A program made the position numbers and the translations under genes. DNA of 64,000 nucleotides from Chromobacterium amazonense (GTDB taxonomy: Bacteria; Pseudomonadota; Gammaproteobacteria; Burkholderiales; Chromobacteriaceae), in the NCBI RefSeq assembly GCF_001855565.1, contig NZ_MKCR01000012.1, positions 1 to 64,000 of the forward strand, written 5' to 3'. Each line of letters starts with the position of its first letter. The stretch's first letter is position 1. Shown piece by piece: positions 1-9,269 of the stretch. Under the pieces are notes generated by a model. That model had not been told where the DNA came from. It did no database searches and saw only the letters and a program-made list of their open reading frames with translations.

Positions 1-2113
1 TGTGCACATTGCCGTCGCCAGCGTGCATGTGCAGCGCCACGAACACCCGGCCGCGCAGCACGTGCTGCTGCAGTTCGCGGATGGCGGCGCGGATGCCGGC
101 GGCGGCGGTGCCGGAGAAGATCTGTTCCAGTTCGGCCAGCACTTCGCGCTTCCAACTGACGCGCAGGATGAAGTCGCGCAGCGCGTGGAATACCGTGTCC
201 GGCTGCGCGGCGGCGTCTTCCCGCGGCGCGTCGGGCCAGCGGCTGGCGTATTCATGGAACGGCGCGTCCATGTGGTCCAGCAGCCATTGCCAGCGGTCTC
301 GGTTGACGGCCAGCAGCGACAGCGCGGCGGCGCGCCGGTCGCCGATCAGCTCTTCCGACGGCAGGTTGGTGTCCATCTTGTCCACCGGCAGCCGGCCGTG
401 GAAGTACTCGGTCAGGGTGTCCAACAGTTCGATCTTGTTGGCGATGGACAGCTCGATGTTGATGCGTTCGATGCCGTCGCTGTAATCGCCGAGGCGCGGC
501 AGCGGGATCACCACGTCCTCGTTGATCTTGAAGGCGTTGGTGTGCTTGGCGATGGCGGCGGTGCGGCTGCGGTCCAGCCAGAAGGTCTTGCGCGCTTCCG
601 GCGTCACCGCGATGAAGCCCTCGCCGTGGCGGGCGTTGGCGATGCGCACCACTTGGCTGGCGGCATCGGCGGCGGCGTTCTCGTCGTCGGAGACGATGTC
701 GGCGATCAGCACCATCTTGGGCCGGCCCTTGCTCTTGGCCTTGGTGGCGTAGCCGACCGCGCGCACGTAGCGCCAGTCCAGGTGCTCCAGGCCGGCCAGC
801 TGCACGCCGGCGGCCAGACAGGCGCCGCCCGGTTTGAACAGGTCGGTGATCTCGACGATGGCCGGCGTCGCCTCGGCCACGGTCCCGAAGAACTCCAGGC
901 ATACGGTGCGGGTGTGCTTAGGCATCTTGTGCAGCACGAAGCGCGCGCTGGTGATGATGCCGTCGCAGCCTTCCTTCTGCACGCCGGGCAGGCCGGCCAG
1001 GAATTTGTCGGTGACGTCCTTGCCCAGGCCCACTTTGCGGAAGGCGCTGCCGGGAATCACCAGCTCGCGGCTGCTTTCCACGGTGATGCCATCGTCGGCC
1101 AGCCGCGAGACGCGGAAGCGCGCTTCTTCCACATCGTGGATCTTGCCGTAGTTGTGGCCTATGCGTTCCACCAGCTGCCAATGGCCGTCCGGGTCCACCA
1201 TCTTCCAGCAGGCCAGATTGTCCAGCGTGGTGCCCCACAGCACCGCCTTCTTGCCGCCGGCGTTCATGGCGATATTGCCGCCGATACAGGAGGCCTCGGC
1301 CGAGGTCGGGTCCACCGCGAACACCAGGCCGGCGGCGGCGGCGGCTTCGGACACGCGGGCGGTGACCACGCCGGCGCCGCAGGAAATGGTGGCGCGCTTG
1401 CCGGTGAGGCCCGGCAGCTCGATGAATTCGACGCCCAGGTGGCGGTCCAGTTTTTCGGTATTGATCACCGCGCTCATGCGGTCCAGCGGCACCGCGCCGC
1501 CGGTGTAGCCGGTGCCGCCGCCGCGCGGAATGATGGTCAGGCCCAGCTCGATGCAGGCGCGCACCAGCGGCGCCATCTCCGCTTCGCTGTCCGGGCTCAG
1601 CACCACGAACGGATATTCGACGCGCCAGTCGGTGGCGTCGGTGACGTGGGCGACGCGCGACAGGCCGTCGAACAGGATATTGTCGCGGCGGGTCAGCCGG
1701 CTCAGCTTCTTCAGCACGCTGGCGCGCAGCTCGCGGGTTTCCTCGAACTGGCGTTCGAAGTCATCCACCGCCTCGCGCGCGGCGGCGATCATCAGCTGGA
1801 CTTTATCGTTGCCGTCGCGGCGTTTCTCGATCTCGGTCAGCCGATGGCGCATCGCCTCCACCAGCGCGGCCAGACGCTTGGGATTGTCCAGCAGGTCGTC
1901 CACCAGATACGGATTGCGGTCCACCACCCAGATATCGCCCAGCACCTCGAACAGCATCCGCGCGGAGCGGCCGGTCTTGCGCTGCCCGCGCAGATCGTCC
2001 AGCAGTTTCCACATAGGTTCGCCCAAGAGGCGAACCACGATTTCGCGGTCGGAGTAGGAAGTATAGTTATACGGGATTTCCCGCAATCGCTGTTCGCTGG
2101 TGATGGCTGTCAT
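1..2113 (-). CDS. DUF3683-type FAD/FMN oxidoreductase (3' end outside window)
   Basis: This reading frame runs from an ATG at 2113 leftwards off the window with no stop, giving 704 codons. The N-terminus ([16 protein letters not shown]) is typical of the DUF3683 family of very large betaproteobacterial FAD-linked oxidases. A FAD_binding_4 domain follows, with its glycine-rich PP-loop ([11 protein letters not shown], residues 196-206). The FAD-oxidase C-terminal domain reaches the H-x-H-x-GDGNVH metal-binding motif at the window edge. Family members are usually well over 1000 residues and end in 4Fe-4S and cysteine-rich (CCG) domains, so about half is probably missing. It is likely a D-lactate/2-hydroxyacid-type dehydrogenase feeding the respiratory chain; the substrate cannot be told. 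The long plus-strand frame over it is a GC-driven shadow. Confidence 0.88.
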   Translation of the reverse strand, partial: MTAITSEQRLREIPYNYTSYSDREIVVRLLGEPMWKLLDDLRGQRKTGRSARMLFEVLGDIWVVDRNPYLVDDLLDNPKRLAALVEAMRHRLTEIEKRRDGNDKVQLMIAAAREAVDDFERQFEETRELRASVLKKLSRLTRRDNILFDGLSRVAHVTDATDWRVEYPFVVLSPDSEAEMAPLVRACIELGLTIIPRGGGTGYTGGAVPLDRMSAVINTEKLDRHLGVEFIELPGLTGKRATISCGAGVVTARVSEAAAAAGLVFAVDPTSAEASCIGGNIAMNAGGKKAVLWGTTLDNLACWKMVDPDGHWQLVERIGHNYGKIHDVEEARFRVSRLADDGITVESSRELVIPGSAFRKVGLGKDVTDKFLAGLPGVQKEGCDGIITSARFVLHKMPKHTRTVCLEFFGTVAEATPAIVEITDLFKPGGACLAAGVQLAGLEHLDWRYVRAVGYATKAKSKGRPKMVLIADIVSDDENAAADAASQVVRIANARHGEGFIAVTPEARKTFWLDRSRTAAIAKHTNAFKINEDVVIPLPRLGDYSDGIERINIELSIANKIELLDTLTEYFHGRLPVDKMDTNLPSEELIGDRRAAALSLLAVNRDRWQWLLDHMDAPFHEYASRWPDAPREDAAAQPDTVFHALRDFILRVSWKREVLAELEQIFSGTAAAGIRAAIRELQQHVLRGRVFVALHMHAGDGNVH

Positions 2114-2435
2114 TTGTCCGCAAGCTGGGTTTTATTAGAGGAATGCCTGCCAGTTTAGCCTAATTGCTGCGATGCGAAAAACATGTGTTGAATAGGGATT
2201 TTTCCTCTTTAGATCAAGAGATTGCCGGCCTCCATGAGGCGAATGCATGGGTGAAGCGCCCAAAAAGTCACGGCACCTAAATGTTGGAGCATGGATTGGC
2301 TTGACGTCATTTTATGCTGCGCTCTGGCATGTCTATGAGTTTTTCCGATTACCGGCATGGCTCTGTTTTTGGGTAAGCTATGGCTTTGGGATGTTTGCCC
2401 TTGTGGATAATTGCAATATGGAAAGGATGGCGAGG
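2114..2435. other. Intergenic region between divergent oxidoreductase and lemA
   Basis: About 320 bases with visibly lower GC than the flanks. It must hold the divergent promoters of the oxidoreductase and of lemA, but I cannot assign a confident -35/-10 pair. The lemA frame stays open upstream to 2247 and would encode two hydrophobic stretches, but no LemA protein is known to me with such an extension. No RNA gene or repeat is evident. Confidence 0.5.
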
Positions 2436-3032
2436 ATGTGGAAGAAACTGTTGCTGGTGTTTACCCTGGCGGCTTCGCTGAGCGGTTGCGGCTATAACGC
2501 GATGCAGTCTCAGGATGAGGCGGCCAACGCCGCCTGGTCCGAGGTGCTGAACCAGTACCAGCGCCGCGCCGACCTGATTCCCAATCTGGTCAAGACGGTG
2601 CAGGGTTACGCCACGCACGAGAAGGATGTGCTGACCCAGGTGACCGAGGCCCGCGCCCGCGTCGGCAGCATCCAGATGGACGCGGCGTCCGCCACGGACG
2701 AAAACAAGCTCAAGCAGTTCACCGCCGCGCAGAATCAGCTGGGCTCGGCGCTGTCCCGCCTGTTGGTGGTGTCGGAGAACTACCCTCAGTTGAAGGCGGA
2801 CCAGTCGTTCCGCGATCTGCAGGCGCAGCTGGAAGGCACGGAGAACCGAATCGCGCTGGCGCGCAAGCGCTATATCGACGCGGTGCAGGTTTATAACGTC
2901 ACCGTGCGCAGCTTCCCCAACAACCTGACCGCGATGATGTTCAGCCTGAAGACCCGCCCCAACTTCACCGTGGACAACGAGAAGGCGATTGCCGCTCCGC
3001 CGCAGGTGAACTTCGATCAGCAAGGCAAGTGA
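2436..3032 (+). CDS. lemA: LemA family lipoprotein
   Basis: A 198-residue LemA-family protein. I chose the ATG at 2436 because the product then opens with a compact lipoprotein signal (MWKKLLLVFTLAASLSGC, lipobox LSGC, Cys18), preceded at 9 nt by GAAAGG. In-frame ATGs at 2418 and 2427 are alternatives. The family signature region (NQYQRRADLIPNLVKTVQGY) and the helical repeat that follows are present, ending in a short polar tail. LemA proteins are envelope-associated and often sit beside TPM-domain proteins, as here: the next gene starts 1 nt after this stop. The molecular role of LemA is not established. Confidence 0.9.
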   Translation: MWKKLLLVFTLAASLSGCGYNAMQSQDEAANAAWSEVLNQYQRRADLIPNLVKTVQGYATHEKDVLTQVTEARARVGSIQMDAASATDENKLKQFTAAQNQLGSALSRLLVVSENYPQLKADQSFRDLQAQLEGTENRIALARKRYIDAVQVYNVTVRSFPNNLTAMMFSLKTRPNFTVDNEKAIAAPPQVNFDQQGK

Positions 3033-3033
3033 G

Positions 3034-3885
3034 ATGAGCCGCGCATGGGCCTGGCTGGGCTTGGCGCTGTGGCTGCTGATGGGCGCGGCCCGCGCCGAGG
3101 TGGCGGTGCCGCCGCCGACCTCGCCGGTGATCGACCAGGCGGCTTTTCTGACCGACGCCGAGCGAGGCCAGCTGGAAAAGCAGCTGCTGGACTTTCACCA
3201 GCGCAAGGGCAGCCAGCTGGCGGTGTTGATCGTGCCGTCGGTCGAGCCGGAAACGCCGTTTGATTACGGCACTCGGGTGATGGAAAGCTGGAAGCTGGGG
3301 CGCAAGGGCGTGGATGACGGCGTGCTGCTGCTGATCGTGGCCGATACTCACAAGACTCAGCTCTTGGTGGGGCGCGGGCTGGAGGGCGCGATTCCTGACA
3401 TCTACGCCAAGCGCATCCTGCAGGACACGCTGCGGCCCTTGTTCAAGCAAGGCCTGCGCTTGCAGGGCATCCAGGCGGCGGCGACGCAGATCGAGGGCCT
3501 GATCGACGGCGAAAAACTGCCGGAACCCAAGCGGCAGGCCGCGCAAGGCGACGGCTGGGAAGATAGCTGGCCGCTGCTGGCGTTTTTCCTGCTGGTCGGT
3601 TCCGGCGTGGCCGGCCGGCTGTTTGGCCGCTTGATCGGCAGCTTCATCATGGGCTGCCTCAGCGTGGCCGCTTCCCTATTGCTGGGCGCAGCCGCCGCGA
3701 CCGCCTTGTTGATCGGCGTGGTGGCGGCAGGCTTGTGCCTGGTGCTGGGCGAACATGGCCTGTCCCTGGCCAGTTGGGGCAATTGGGGCGGCGGCGGAGG
3801 CGGCGGACGTTCCGGCGATGGCGGCAGCGGCTGGTCCGGCAGCGGGGGCGATTTCGGCGGCGGCGGGGCTTCGGGAGACTGGTGA
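3034..3885 (+). CDS. TPM-domain membrane protein (YgcG family)
   Basis: A 283-residue protein with an N-terminal signal peptide (hydrophobic to about residue 21, AARA cleavage site). It is followed by a TPM (YgcG) domain at about residues 30-160, containing GSQLAVLIVPSVEP, a DDGVLLLIV strand and LVGRGLEGAIPD. Two or three membrane helices lie at about 180-240, and the tail is very rich in Gly and Ser. This is the classic layout of YgcG-like proteins paired with LemA. The three genes lemA-TPM-TPM are nearly contiguous and surely co-transcribed. Such proteins are linked to envelope or photosystem maintenance in other organisms; the function here is unknown. Confidence 0.88.
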   Translation: MSRAWAWLGLALWLLMGAARAEVAVPPPTSPVIDQAAFLTDAERGQLEKQLLDFHQRKGSQLAVLIVPSVEPETPFDYGTRVMESWKLGRKGVDDGVLLLIVADTHKTQLLVGRGLEGAIPDIYAKRILQDTLRPLFKQGLRLQGIQAAATQIEGLIDGEKLPEPKRQAAQGDGWEDSWPLLAFFLLVGSGVAGRLFGRLIGSFIMGCLSVAASLLLGAAAATALLIGVVAAGLCLVLGEHGLSLASWGNWGGGGGGGRSGDGGSGWSGSGGDFGGGGASGDW

Positions 3886-3886
3886 G

Positions 3887-4390
3887 ATGAATCGATGGGA
3901 ACGCGTATGGCGCCACCTGAGCAGCACCGGCTGGCAGGCGCGCCGGCAGTTTCCGGCCCGGCAGTTGGCCAGGCTGGAGCGGCATATCGCCGAATCCGAG
4001 CAGGCGCACTGCGGGCAGCTGCGCTTCGTGGTGGAGTCCGCGCTGGACTGGCGCGCCGCCTGGCGCGGCATGAGCGCGCGGCAGCGGGCGCTGCAGTGGT
4101 TCGGCGAACTGCGGGTGTGGGATACCGAGGAGAACACCGGCGTCTTGGTCTATCTCCTGCTGGCGGAGCGGCGGATCGAGATCATTGCCGACCGCGGCAT
4201 CAATCGCCGGGTGCCGGCGCAGGATTGGGCTGATATTTGCACCGCGATGCAGCAAGCTTTCGCCGCGCGCGATCATGTGGTGGGGCTGGAGCTGGGGCTG
4301 AAGCGCATACACGCGCTGCTGACCAAGCATGCGCCGCGCCGCGGCGAACCCTTCGTCAATGAGCTGCCGGATCAGGTGATTGTGCGCTGA
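3887..4390 (+). CDS. Small TPM-domain protein
   Basis: A 167-residue protein starting with ATG at 3887, one base after the TGA of the preceding TPM gene; GGTGAG, made partly by that stop, could serve as the ribosome site. The body matches a soluble TPM domain: GQLRFVVESALDWRAA, FGELRVWDTEENTGVLVYLL, EIIADRGINRRVP. There is no signal peptide or membrane segment, so it probably acts on the cytoplasmic side, unlike its secreted partner. It is the last gene of the lemA operon and converges on pdxA with a 36-nt gap that shows no obvious terminator. Biochemical function is unknown. Confidence 0.85.
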   Translation: MNRWERVWRHLSSTGWQARRQFPARQLARLERHIAESEQAHCGQLRFVVESALDWRAAWRGMSARQRALQWFGELRVWDTEENTGVLVYLLLAERRIEIIADRGINRRVPAQDWADICTAMQQAFAARDHVVGLELGLKRIHALLTKHAPRRGEPFVNELPDQVIVR

Positions 4391-4426
4391 TCCCTGGCGA
4401 TCTTCGCAGGCTACGCCGGGCAGCCC

Positions 4427-5410
4427 CTAGCCGCGGCGGGAGTGGATGGCCAGCTGTTCCGCCAGCTGCACCGCCTCGACCAGGCTGCCCGGATGGGCGC
4501 GGCCGCTGCCGGCCAGGTCCAGCGCCGTGCCGTGATCGACCGAGGTGCGGATGATGGGCAGGCCCAGCGTGATATTGATGCCGGCGCCGAAACTAGCGTG
4601 CTTGAGCACCGGCAGGCCCTGGTCGTGGTACATGGCCAGCACCGCGTCGGCAGCAGCCAGCTTGTCCGGATTGAACAGCGTGTCGGCCGGCAGCGGGCCG
4701 ATCAGATGCATGCCTTCCGCGCGCAGCTTGGCCAGCGCCGGTTCGATGACGTCGATTTCCTCGCGTCCCATATGCCCGCCCTCGCCGGCGTGCGGATTCA
4801 ATCCCGCCACCAGGATGCGCGGCGCGGCGATGCCGAATTTGCCCGTCAGATCGGCATGCAGGATGCGGATGACTTCGTCCAGCAGCGGCGCGGTGATGGC
4901 GTCGGCGACGTCGCGCAAGGGCAGATGGGTGGTCGCCAGCGCCACGCGCATGCCGCCGCCGGCCAGCATCATCACCACTTTTTTGGCGCCGGTGCGTTCG
5001 GCCAGGTATTCGGTATGTCCGGTGAACGGCACGCCGGCGTCGTTGATCACGCCCTTATGCACCGGCGCGGTGACCATGGCGGCGAATTCGCCAGCCATGC
5101 AGCCGTCTATCGCCGCATCCAGCGTATCCAGCACATAGCGGCCATTGGCCGGAGCCAGCTGGCCGGGCGTTGACGGCGCAGCCAGCGGAACATGCAAGAC
5201 TTCCAGCGCGCCGGCCGGGGCCGGCTGGTCGCGGCGGTAGTCGACCAGCGTGATCGCTAGCCCCAGCTGCGCCGCGCGCTCGGCCAGCAGGCCCCGGTCC
5301 GCCACCACCACGCAGCGGCTGCGCGGCGCCAGTTCAGGCAGCAGCAGGGCCAGGTCCGGCCCGATGCCGGCCGGCTCTCCGGCGGTGACGGCCAGCACGG
5401 GGCGGTTCAT
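4427..5410 (-). CDS. pdxA: 4-hydroxythreonine-4-phosphate dehydrogenase
   Basis: PdxA, 327 residues, oxidises 4-phosphohydroxy-L-threonine in the DXP-dependent pyridoxal phosphate pathway. The sequence shows the N-terminal [12 protein letters not shown] motif, [10 protein letters not shown] and [12 protein letters not shown], then [14 protein letters not shown] and [12 protein letters not shown], which include the metal-binding histidines. The ATG at 5410 overlaps the surA stop by one base (TGATG), so translation is probably coupled; the longer open frame extending to 6001 is antisense-free readthrough inside surA and not real. In E. coli rsmA-apaGH follow pdxA, whereas here the operon ends after pdxA. 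Confidence 0.97.
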   Translation of the reverse strand: MNRPVLAVTAGEPAGIGPDLALLLPELAPRSRCVVVADRGLLAERAAQLGLAITLVDYRRDQPAPAGALEVLHVPLAAPSTPGQLAPANGRYVLDTLDAAIDGCMAGEFAAMVTAPVHKGVINDAGVPFTGHTEYLAERTGAKKVVMMLAGGGMRVALATTHLPLRDVADAITAPLLDEVIRILHADLTGKFGIAAPRILVAGLNPHAGEGGHMGREEIDVIEPALAKLRAEGMHLIGPLPADTLFNPDKLAAADAVLAMYHDQGLPVLKHASFGAGINITLGLPIIRTSVDHGTALDLAGSGRAHPGSLVEAVQLAEQLAIHSRRG

Positions 5411-6723
5411 CACTTGTCGTCCAGATGTTCTTCGACGAAGGCGGAGTCGCGCAGCTGGCGCACCCAGTCGGCGTAGGCTTGTTCCATCTTGCGGGCGCGG
5501 ATCTGCTGTTTCACCGCCATCTTTTCGTGGTCGCTGGACACGTCCTGATTGCGTTTGCCTTCGACCAGGATCAAGTGCCAGCCGAACGGCGAGCGCACCG
5601 GTTCGGATACCTGGCCGATAGGCAGGGCCACCATCGCCTTCTCGAACTCCGGCACCAGATCGCCCAGATTCACCCAACCCAGGTCGCCGCCCTTGGCGTT
5701 GCTGCCGTCTTCGGAGTACAGCTTGGCCATGTCGGCGAACTTGGCGCCGCGCAGGATGCGGTCGCGCACTTGGTCGATGCGGGCCTTGGCGTCGGATTCG
5801 GACACGGCCTCGTTGGTGCGGATCAGGATGTGGCGCGCATGGTATTGCTCGACCAGCATAGGCGTGCCGCCGCTGCGCTTGTCCTGCAATTGGAAGATGA
5901 AGAAGCCCTGCTGGGTGCGGATCACGTCGGTGTAGCCGCCCGGCTTCAGTTGCTCCAGCATTTGCACGAATTCCAGCGGCAAGGAAGTGGCGGGACGCCA
6001 ACCCATGTCGCCGCCCTTCAGCGCATTGGGCGCGTCGGAATAGGCGGCGGAAACCTTGGCGAAAGGCTGGCCGGCATTCAGCTCGGCCTGGGCTTTATGC
6101 ACTTTCTGCGACAACTGGTCGATCTGTTTGGCGTCGGCGCGCTCCGGCACGCTGACCAGGAGGCTGGCCAGATGGTATTCGGTGCGGTTGGCGCTCTGCG
6201 CGCTCTTCAGCACCTGTTCCACTTCGCTGTCGCTGACGGAAACGCGGGAAGCGACTTCGCTGTCGCGCAAGCGGGAAATCGTCAGCTCGCGGCGGATATC
6301 GCTGCGCAGCCGGTCCATGGTGATGCCGTCGCGGGCCAGTTGGGCCTTCAGGCCGGCTTCGGTCAGCTTGTTTTGTTTGGCCAGGTTGGCGATCGCCTGG
6401 TTGATGGCCGATTCTTCGATGCGCAGTCCGCCGCTGGCGGCGTACTGCAGTTGGACTTCCTCGGTGATCATCTGCTCCAGCAACTGGCGTTGCAGCACAT
6501 CGCGAGCCGGCGGCGTCACTTTTTGCGCCTCCAGCTGTTTGATCGCCTCGTTGACCCGGGCCTGCAGTTCCTGCCAGGTAATCACATTCTTGTTGACCAC
6601 GGCGACGATGCGGTCGACTTCACGCACCGGCGCGACGGCGGTTTGGGCGGAAGCGGGTGCGGGGGCAGCCAGCGACGCCTGAGCGACGCTAGCGATCATC
6701 AGGGCAAGCAGGGTCTTTTTCAT
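5410..6723 (-). CDS. surA: Periplasmic chaperone / peptidyl-prolyl isomerase SurA
   Basis: SurA, 437 residues, escorts unfolded outer-membrane proteins across the periplasm. It has a cleavable signal peptide ([19 protein letters not shown]), an N-terminal chaperone domain beginning [16 protein letters not shown], and two parvulin domains at about 182-283 and 293-393. The second carries the better conserved YHARHILI...GWHLILVEG pattern. The C-terminal helix completes the chaperone core. It lies 9 nt after lptD and overlaps pdxA, reproducing the lptD-surA-pdxA order of E. coli. LptD is itself a SurA client, so co-expression makes sense. Confidence 0.97.
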   Translation of the reverse strand: MKKTLLALMIASVAQASLAAPAPASAQTAVAPVREVDRIVAVVNKNVITWQELQARVNEAIKQLEAQKVTPPARDVLQRQLLEQMITEEVQLQYAASGGLRIEESAINQAIANLAKQNKLTEAGLKAQLARDGITMDRLRSDIRRELTISRLRDSEVASRVSVSDSEVEQVLKSAQSANRTEYHLASLLVSVPERADAKQIDQLSQKVHKAQAELNAGQPFAKVSAAYSDAPNALKGGDMGWRPATSLPLEFVQMLEQLKPGGYTDVIRTQQGFFIFQLQDKRSGGTPMLVEQYHARHILIRTNEAVSESDAKARIDQVRDRILRGAKFADMAKLYSEDGSNAKGGDLGWVNLGDLVPEFEKAMVALPIGQVSEPVRSPFGWHLILVEGKRNQDVSSDHEKMAVKQQIRARKMEQAYADWVRQLRDSAFVEEHLDDK

Positions 6724-6732
6724 GGTCAGGCT

Positions 6733-9024
6733 TTATTGCTCGTTAGTCTTGGTGTAACCGGGGATGGCCAGGCGCAGCGTGTCCTGCACGCCGCCGCTGC
6801 CCAAGGCACCCAGTCCCCTCAGTTCCAATTGGAAGAACAGCGAATTCTTGGTGGTCTGCGGATCGGTGACGAAGCGCTGGCTGAACAATCTCGCCGACCA
6901 GCAGCCATCGTTGTACTCGAAGCCGGCCAGCTGCTCAATAGGCTTGCGAGTGATCAGCGAGTAATTGTAGCGGCCGATGGCGTACCAGCGGCGGGCGATC
7001 GGCCATTGCGCGGCCACGTCCACCTGGCGCAGCGGACCGTAGGTGGCGGAGTTGTCCAGCTGTTCGTAGCGGCCGTAGCGCCAGCGCACGCTGGCCACCT
7101 TGCCGGCTTCCGGGCTATAGCGCAGCTGGACATTGTAGCGCTCGGTCGTGCCGAGCTGCTGGTTGTATTGGTAGCTGCTGTCGAAACGCCAGGAACGGGT
7201 CAGATCGCCGGCGGCGCTGAGCAAGAGGTCGGAGCTGGGTTGGTTGACGTTTTGCGTGATGTCGTCCGACAAGTAAAAGCGTTTGCCGATGGCGAGGCGC
7301 AGACGCTCCAGGCCGTTGGTCTGGTCGATGAAGCGGCTGGTCAGCGCGGTGGTGACCTGGTTGGCGCCGTTGATGCGATCGTAGCCGGAGAAACGGTTTT
7401 CGGTGAACAGCTGGGCGAAGTTCAGGTCGTTGACCGTGGTGTCGAAGTTAGGCAGGTCATCCTGATACTTGTTCGGAATGTTGACGTAGAACAGCCGCGG
7501 TTCCAGCGTCATCAAGTGGTCCTTGCCCATGAATTCGGTGTCGCGGTCGAAGTACAGGCCGGCGTCGGTGCTGAAGATCGGCAGCGTCCGCGTCCGCGTG
7601 CCTTGTTGCTGGTTCGGGAACGCGTTGAGGTTGTACTCGGTGAAGTTGACGCCGAGCTTGGGGCGGATGAAACCCCAGCTGCGGTCGAAATTCCAGCTCA
7701 CGCTGGGGTAGGCGACGAAGCGGTCGCCGGTCTGCAGGCTGGGGTGGTCGAAGCGCGTCAGGTCGGTCATCAGATTGGCGCTGAAGCCGGCAGGCAGGCT
7801 TTGGCTGGCGTTGAACGTCAACTGCGGCATCCGCGCATAGGGGATGTCGGTCGGCACCGGATTGAGCGTCAGGTTCTGGTAGTGCTGCACGCGCAAGGTG
7901 GCGTTGCCGGAGCCGCCGCTCCATCCCATGCCATAGCTCAGCGTCGCCTCCTGGTTCAGGTTGACGTTGGAGGCGATGGCCACCTGGTCGCCGAAGTCGC
8001 TGAAATACGTGCGGTCGGACACCGAGTTGTAACTGAGGCCAAATGTCAGCCCATGGCCCAGGTTCTGCGAGTGGTTGACGCTCCAGGCGTTGCGGGCCGT
8101 ATTGGTGACCTTGTCATTGGGCAACTGCTCGGTGTAGATCGTGCCGCTGTAGTTGGGCTGCAGATAGCGGAACTCGCCGGCCAGCATATTGCCGTGCTTG
8201 GTGTTGATGTGCGGCGTGATGGTCGCGTCGTAATTAGGCGCGATATTCCAATAGTAAGGCAGCGAGAACTCGGTGCCGGCGGTGCCGGTTTTGAAGGTGG
8301 GCGTCAGGAAGCCGGACTTGCGGTTGCTGTTGAGCGGGAAGTCTATCCACGGGGAGTATAGAATCGGTACGCCGTAGAACTGCATCCAGGCGTTGCGCGC
8401 CACGCCGACGCCGCTGTTGTAGTCGAGATCGGTGCTGCCCGCGTGCAGATACCAGGCATCGTCGCCCGGATCGCAGGTGGTCATGCGGCTGCCGTAGACG
8501 CGGTATTGGTTCTGCCCCTGGAAGTCGATCTGGCTGCCGTCGCCGCGCATGGTCATTGGTTTGGGACCGCCGGAGGCGGCCGAGACTGGCGCCGTCGCGG
8601 CTTGCGGCTTCGCCGCCGCAGGGCTCTGCTTCGCCATCGTGAACACCGGATTCATGCCCGTGCCGGTGTAGTCGTTGACGTTGTAGTCCAGCGTGGTGCC
8701 GGTGATCACGTCCCCGCCGCGGGTCAGCCGGAAACGGTCGCCGGCCTTGGCGAGGCTCTTGGCTTGGTAGTAGTCCAGCCAGTCGGACTCCAGTTTCTGG
8801 TCGTCGCGGGTGGCCACGACATTGCCTTTGGCGTGCAGCACCACATCGGTTTCGCCGTCGATATTGTCCGCGACGACCTTGGTCTGGCCTTGTTGCAAAG
8901 GCGGGTTCGGTACGGCGATCGGCGCATCGTCTTCGGCGCGTGCCGTTTGGGTGTTCAGGGCAAAGGCGGCGGCCAGGGCCAGCGCCAGCGGAGTCGGTTT
9001 TTGTATGGGCATGCACAAAGCCAT
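6733..9024 (-). CDS. lptD: LPS-assembly outer-membrane protein LptD
   Basis: LptD, 763 residues, is the outer-membrane barrel that inserts lipopolysaccharide. The N-terminus has a signal peptide ending at about residue 30 (TARA). An OstA/LptA-like jellyroll follows (VVADNIDGETDVVLHAKGNV), then a large beta-barrel ending in a Tyr/Phe-rich C-terminal strand region. An insertion rich in Ala and Pro (about 131-150) interrupts the jellyroll. The mature protein has only two cysteines, Cys184 (MTTCDPGDDAW) and Cys708 (NDGCW), matching one of the two inter-domain disulfides of the E. coli protein. An in-frame ATG at 9012 could also be the start; neither has a clear ribosome site. Confidence 0.95.
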   Translation of the reverse strand: MALCMPIQKPTPLALALAAAFALNTQTARAEDDAPIAVPNPPLQQGQTKVVADNIDGETDVVLHAKGNVVATRDDQKLESDWLDYYQAKSLAKAGDRFRLTRGGDVITGTTLDYNVNDYTGTGMNPVFTMAKQSPAAAKPQAATAPVSAASGGPKPMTMRGDGSQIDFQGQNQYRVYGSRMTTCDPGDDAWYLHAGSTDLDYNSGVGVARNAWMQFYGVPILYSPWIDFPLNSNRKSGFLTPTFKTGTAGTEFSLPYYWNIAPNYDATITPHINTKHGNMLAGEFRYLQPNYSGTIYTEQLPNDKVTNTARNAWSVNHSQNLGHGLTFGLSYNSVSDRTYFSDFGDQVAIASNVNLNQEATLSYGMGWSGGSGNATLRVQHYQNLTLNPVPTDIPYARMPQLTFNASQSLPAGFSANLMTDLTRFDHPSLQTGDRFVAYPSVSWNFDRSWGFIRPKLGVNFTEYNLNAFPNQQQGTRTRTLPIFSTDAGLYFDRDTEFMGKDHLMTLEPRLFYVNIPNKYQDDLPNFDTTVNDLNFAQLFTENRFSGYDRINGANQVTTALTSRFIDQTNGLERLRLAIGKRFYLSDDITQNVNQPSSDLLLSAAGDLTRSWRFDSSYQYNQQLGTTERYNVQLRYSPEAGKVASVRWRYGRYEQLDNSATYGPLRQVDVAAQWPIARRWYAIGRYNYSLITRKPIEQLAGFEYNDGCWSARLFSQRFVTDPQTTKNSLFFQLELRGLGALGSGGVQDTLRLAIPGYTKTNEQ

Positions 9025-9207
9025 ATCGTGGGGCCGGAGCCTGTTGCGTTAATTTTGATACAGCGGCCGGAAAGTCCGGTCCCGAAGGGCAGCTCTGCTA
9101 AGCCGCCCGCTGCTGCGCTGTCGGACTTGCGCTTGGAATCACCAAGCGCTGCATCCTCCGCCTTGCATTGCGCGACTTCTCAGCGCTGCGCCGGGTCTAA
9201 ATTAGCG

Positions 9208-9236
9208 TTAACAGGCCCCCATGGGCAGTATAAAAT
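9208..9236 (+). promoter_or_regulatory. Probable sigma-70 promoter for amgK-murU-ruvC
   Basis: TTAACA at 9208-9213 and TAAAAT at 9231-9236 are separated by 17 nt, 34 nt before the amgK ATG. This lies in the 245-nt gap (9025-9269) between divergent lptD and amgK. I found no equally convincing promoter for lptD on the other strand. Confidence 0.6.
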
Positions 9237-9269
9237 CGCTCAATTCTATCAGCACCACGACAAAGCGAC

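Noticed and set aside
2-2158. Plus-strand 718-codon frame
   Set aside because: It is the reverse of a clear DUF3683/FAD oxidoreductase on the minus strand, which shows intact FAD and metal motifs.
5425-8361. Plus-strand 978-codon frame across surA and lptD
   Set aside because: It spans two well-identified minus-strand genes and has shadow-like composition.
9060-9085. Possible sigma-E promoter for lptD (GGACTT ... TCAAA on the minus strand)
   Set aside because: The spacing between the two boxes is about 13 nt instead of 15-16, and the -35 box is incomplete.
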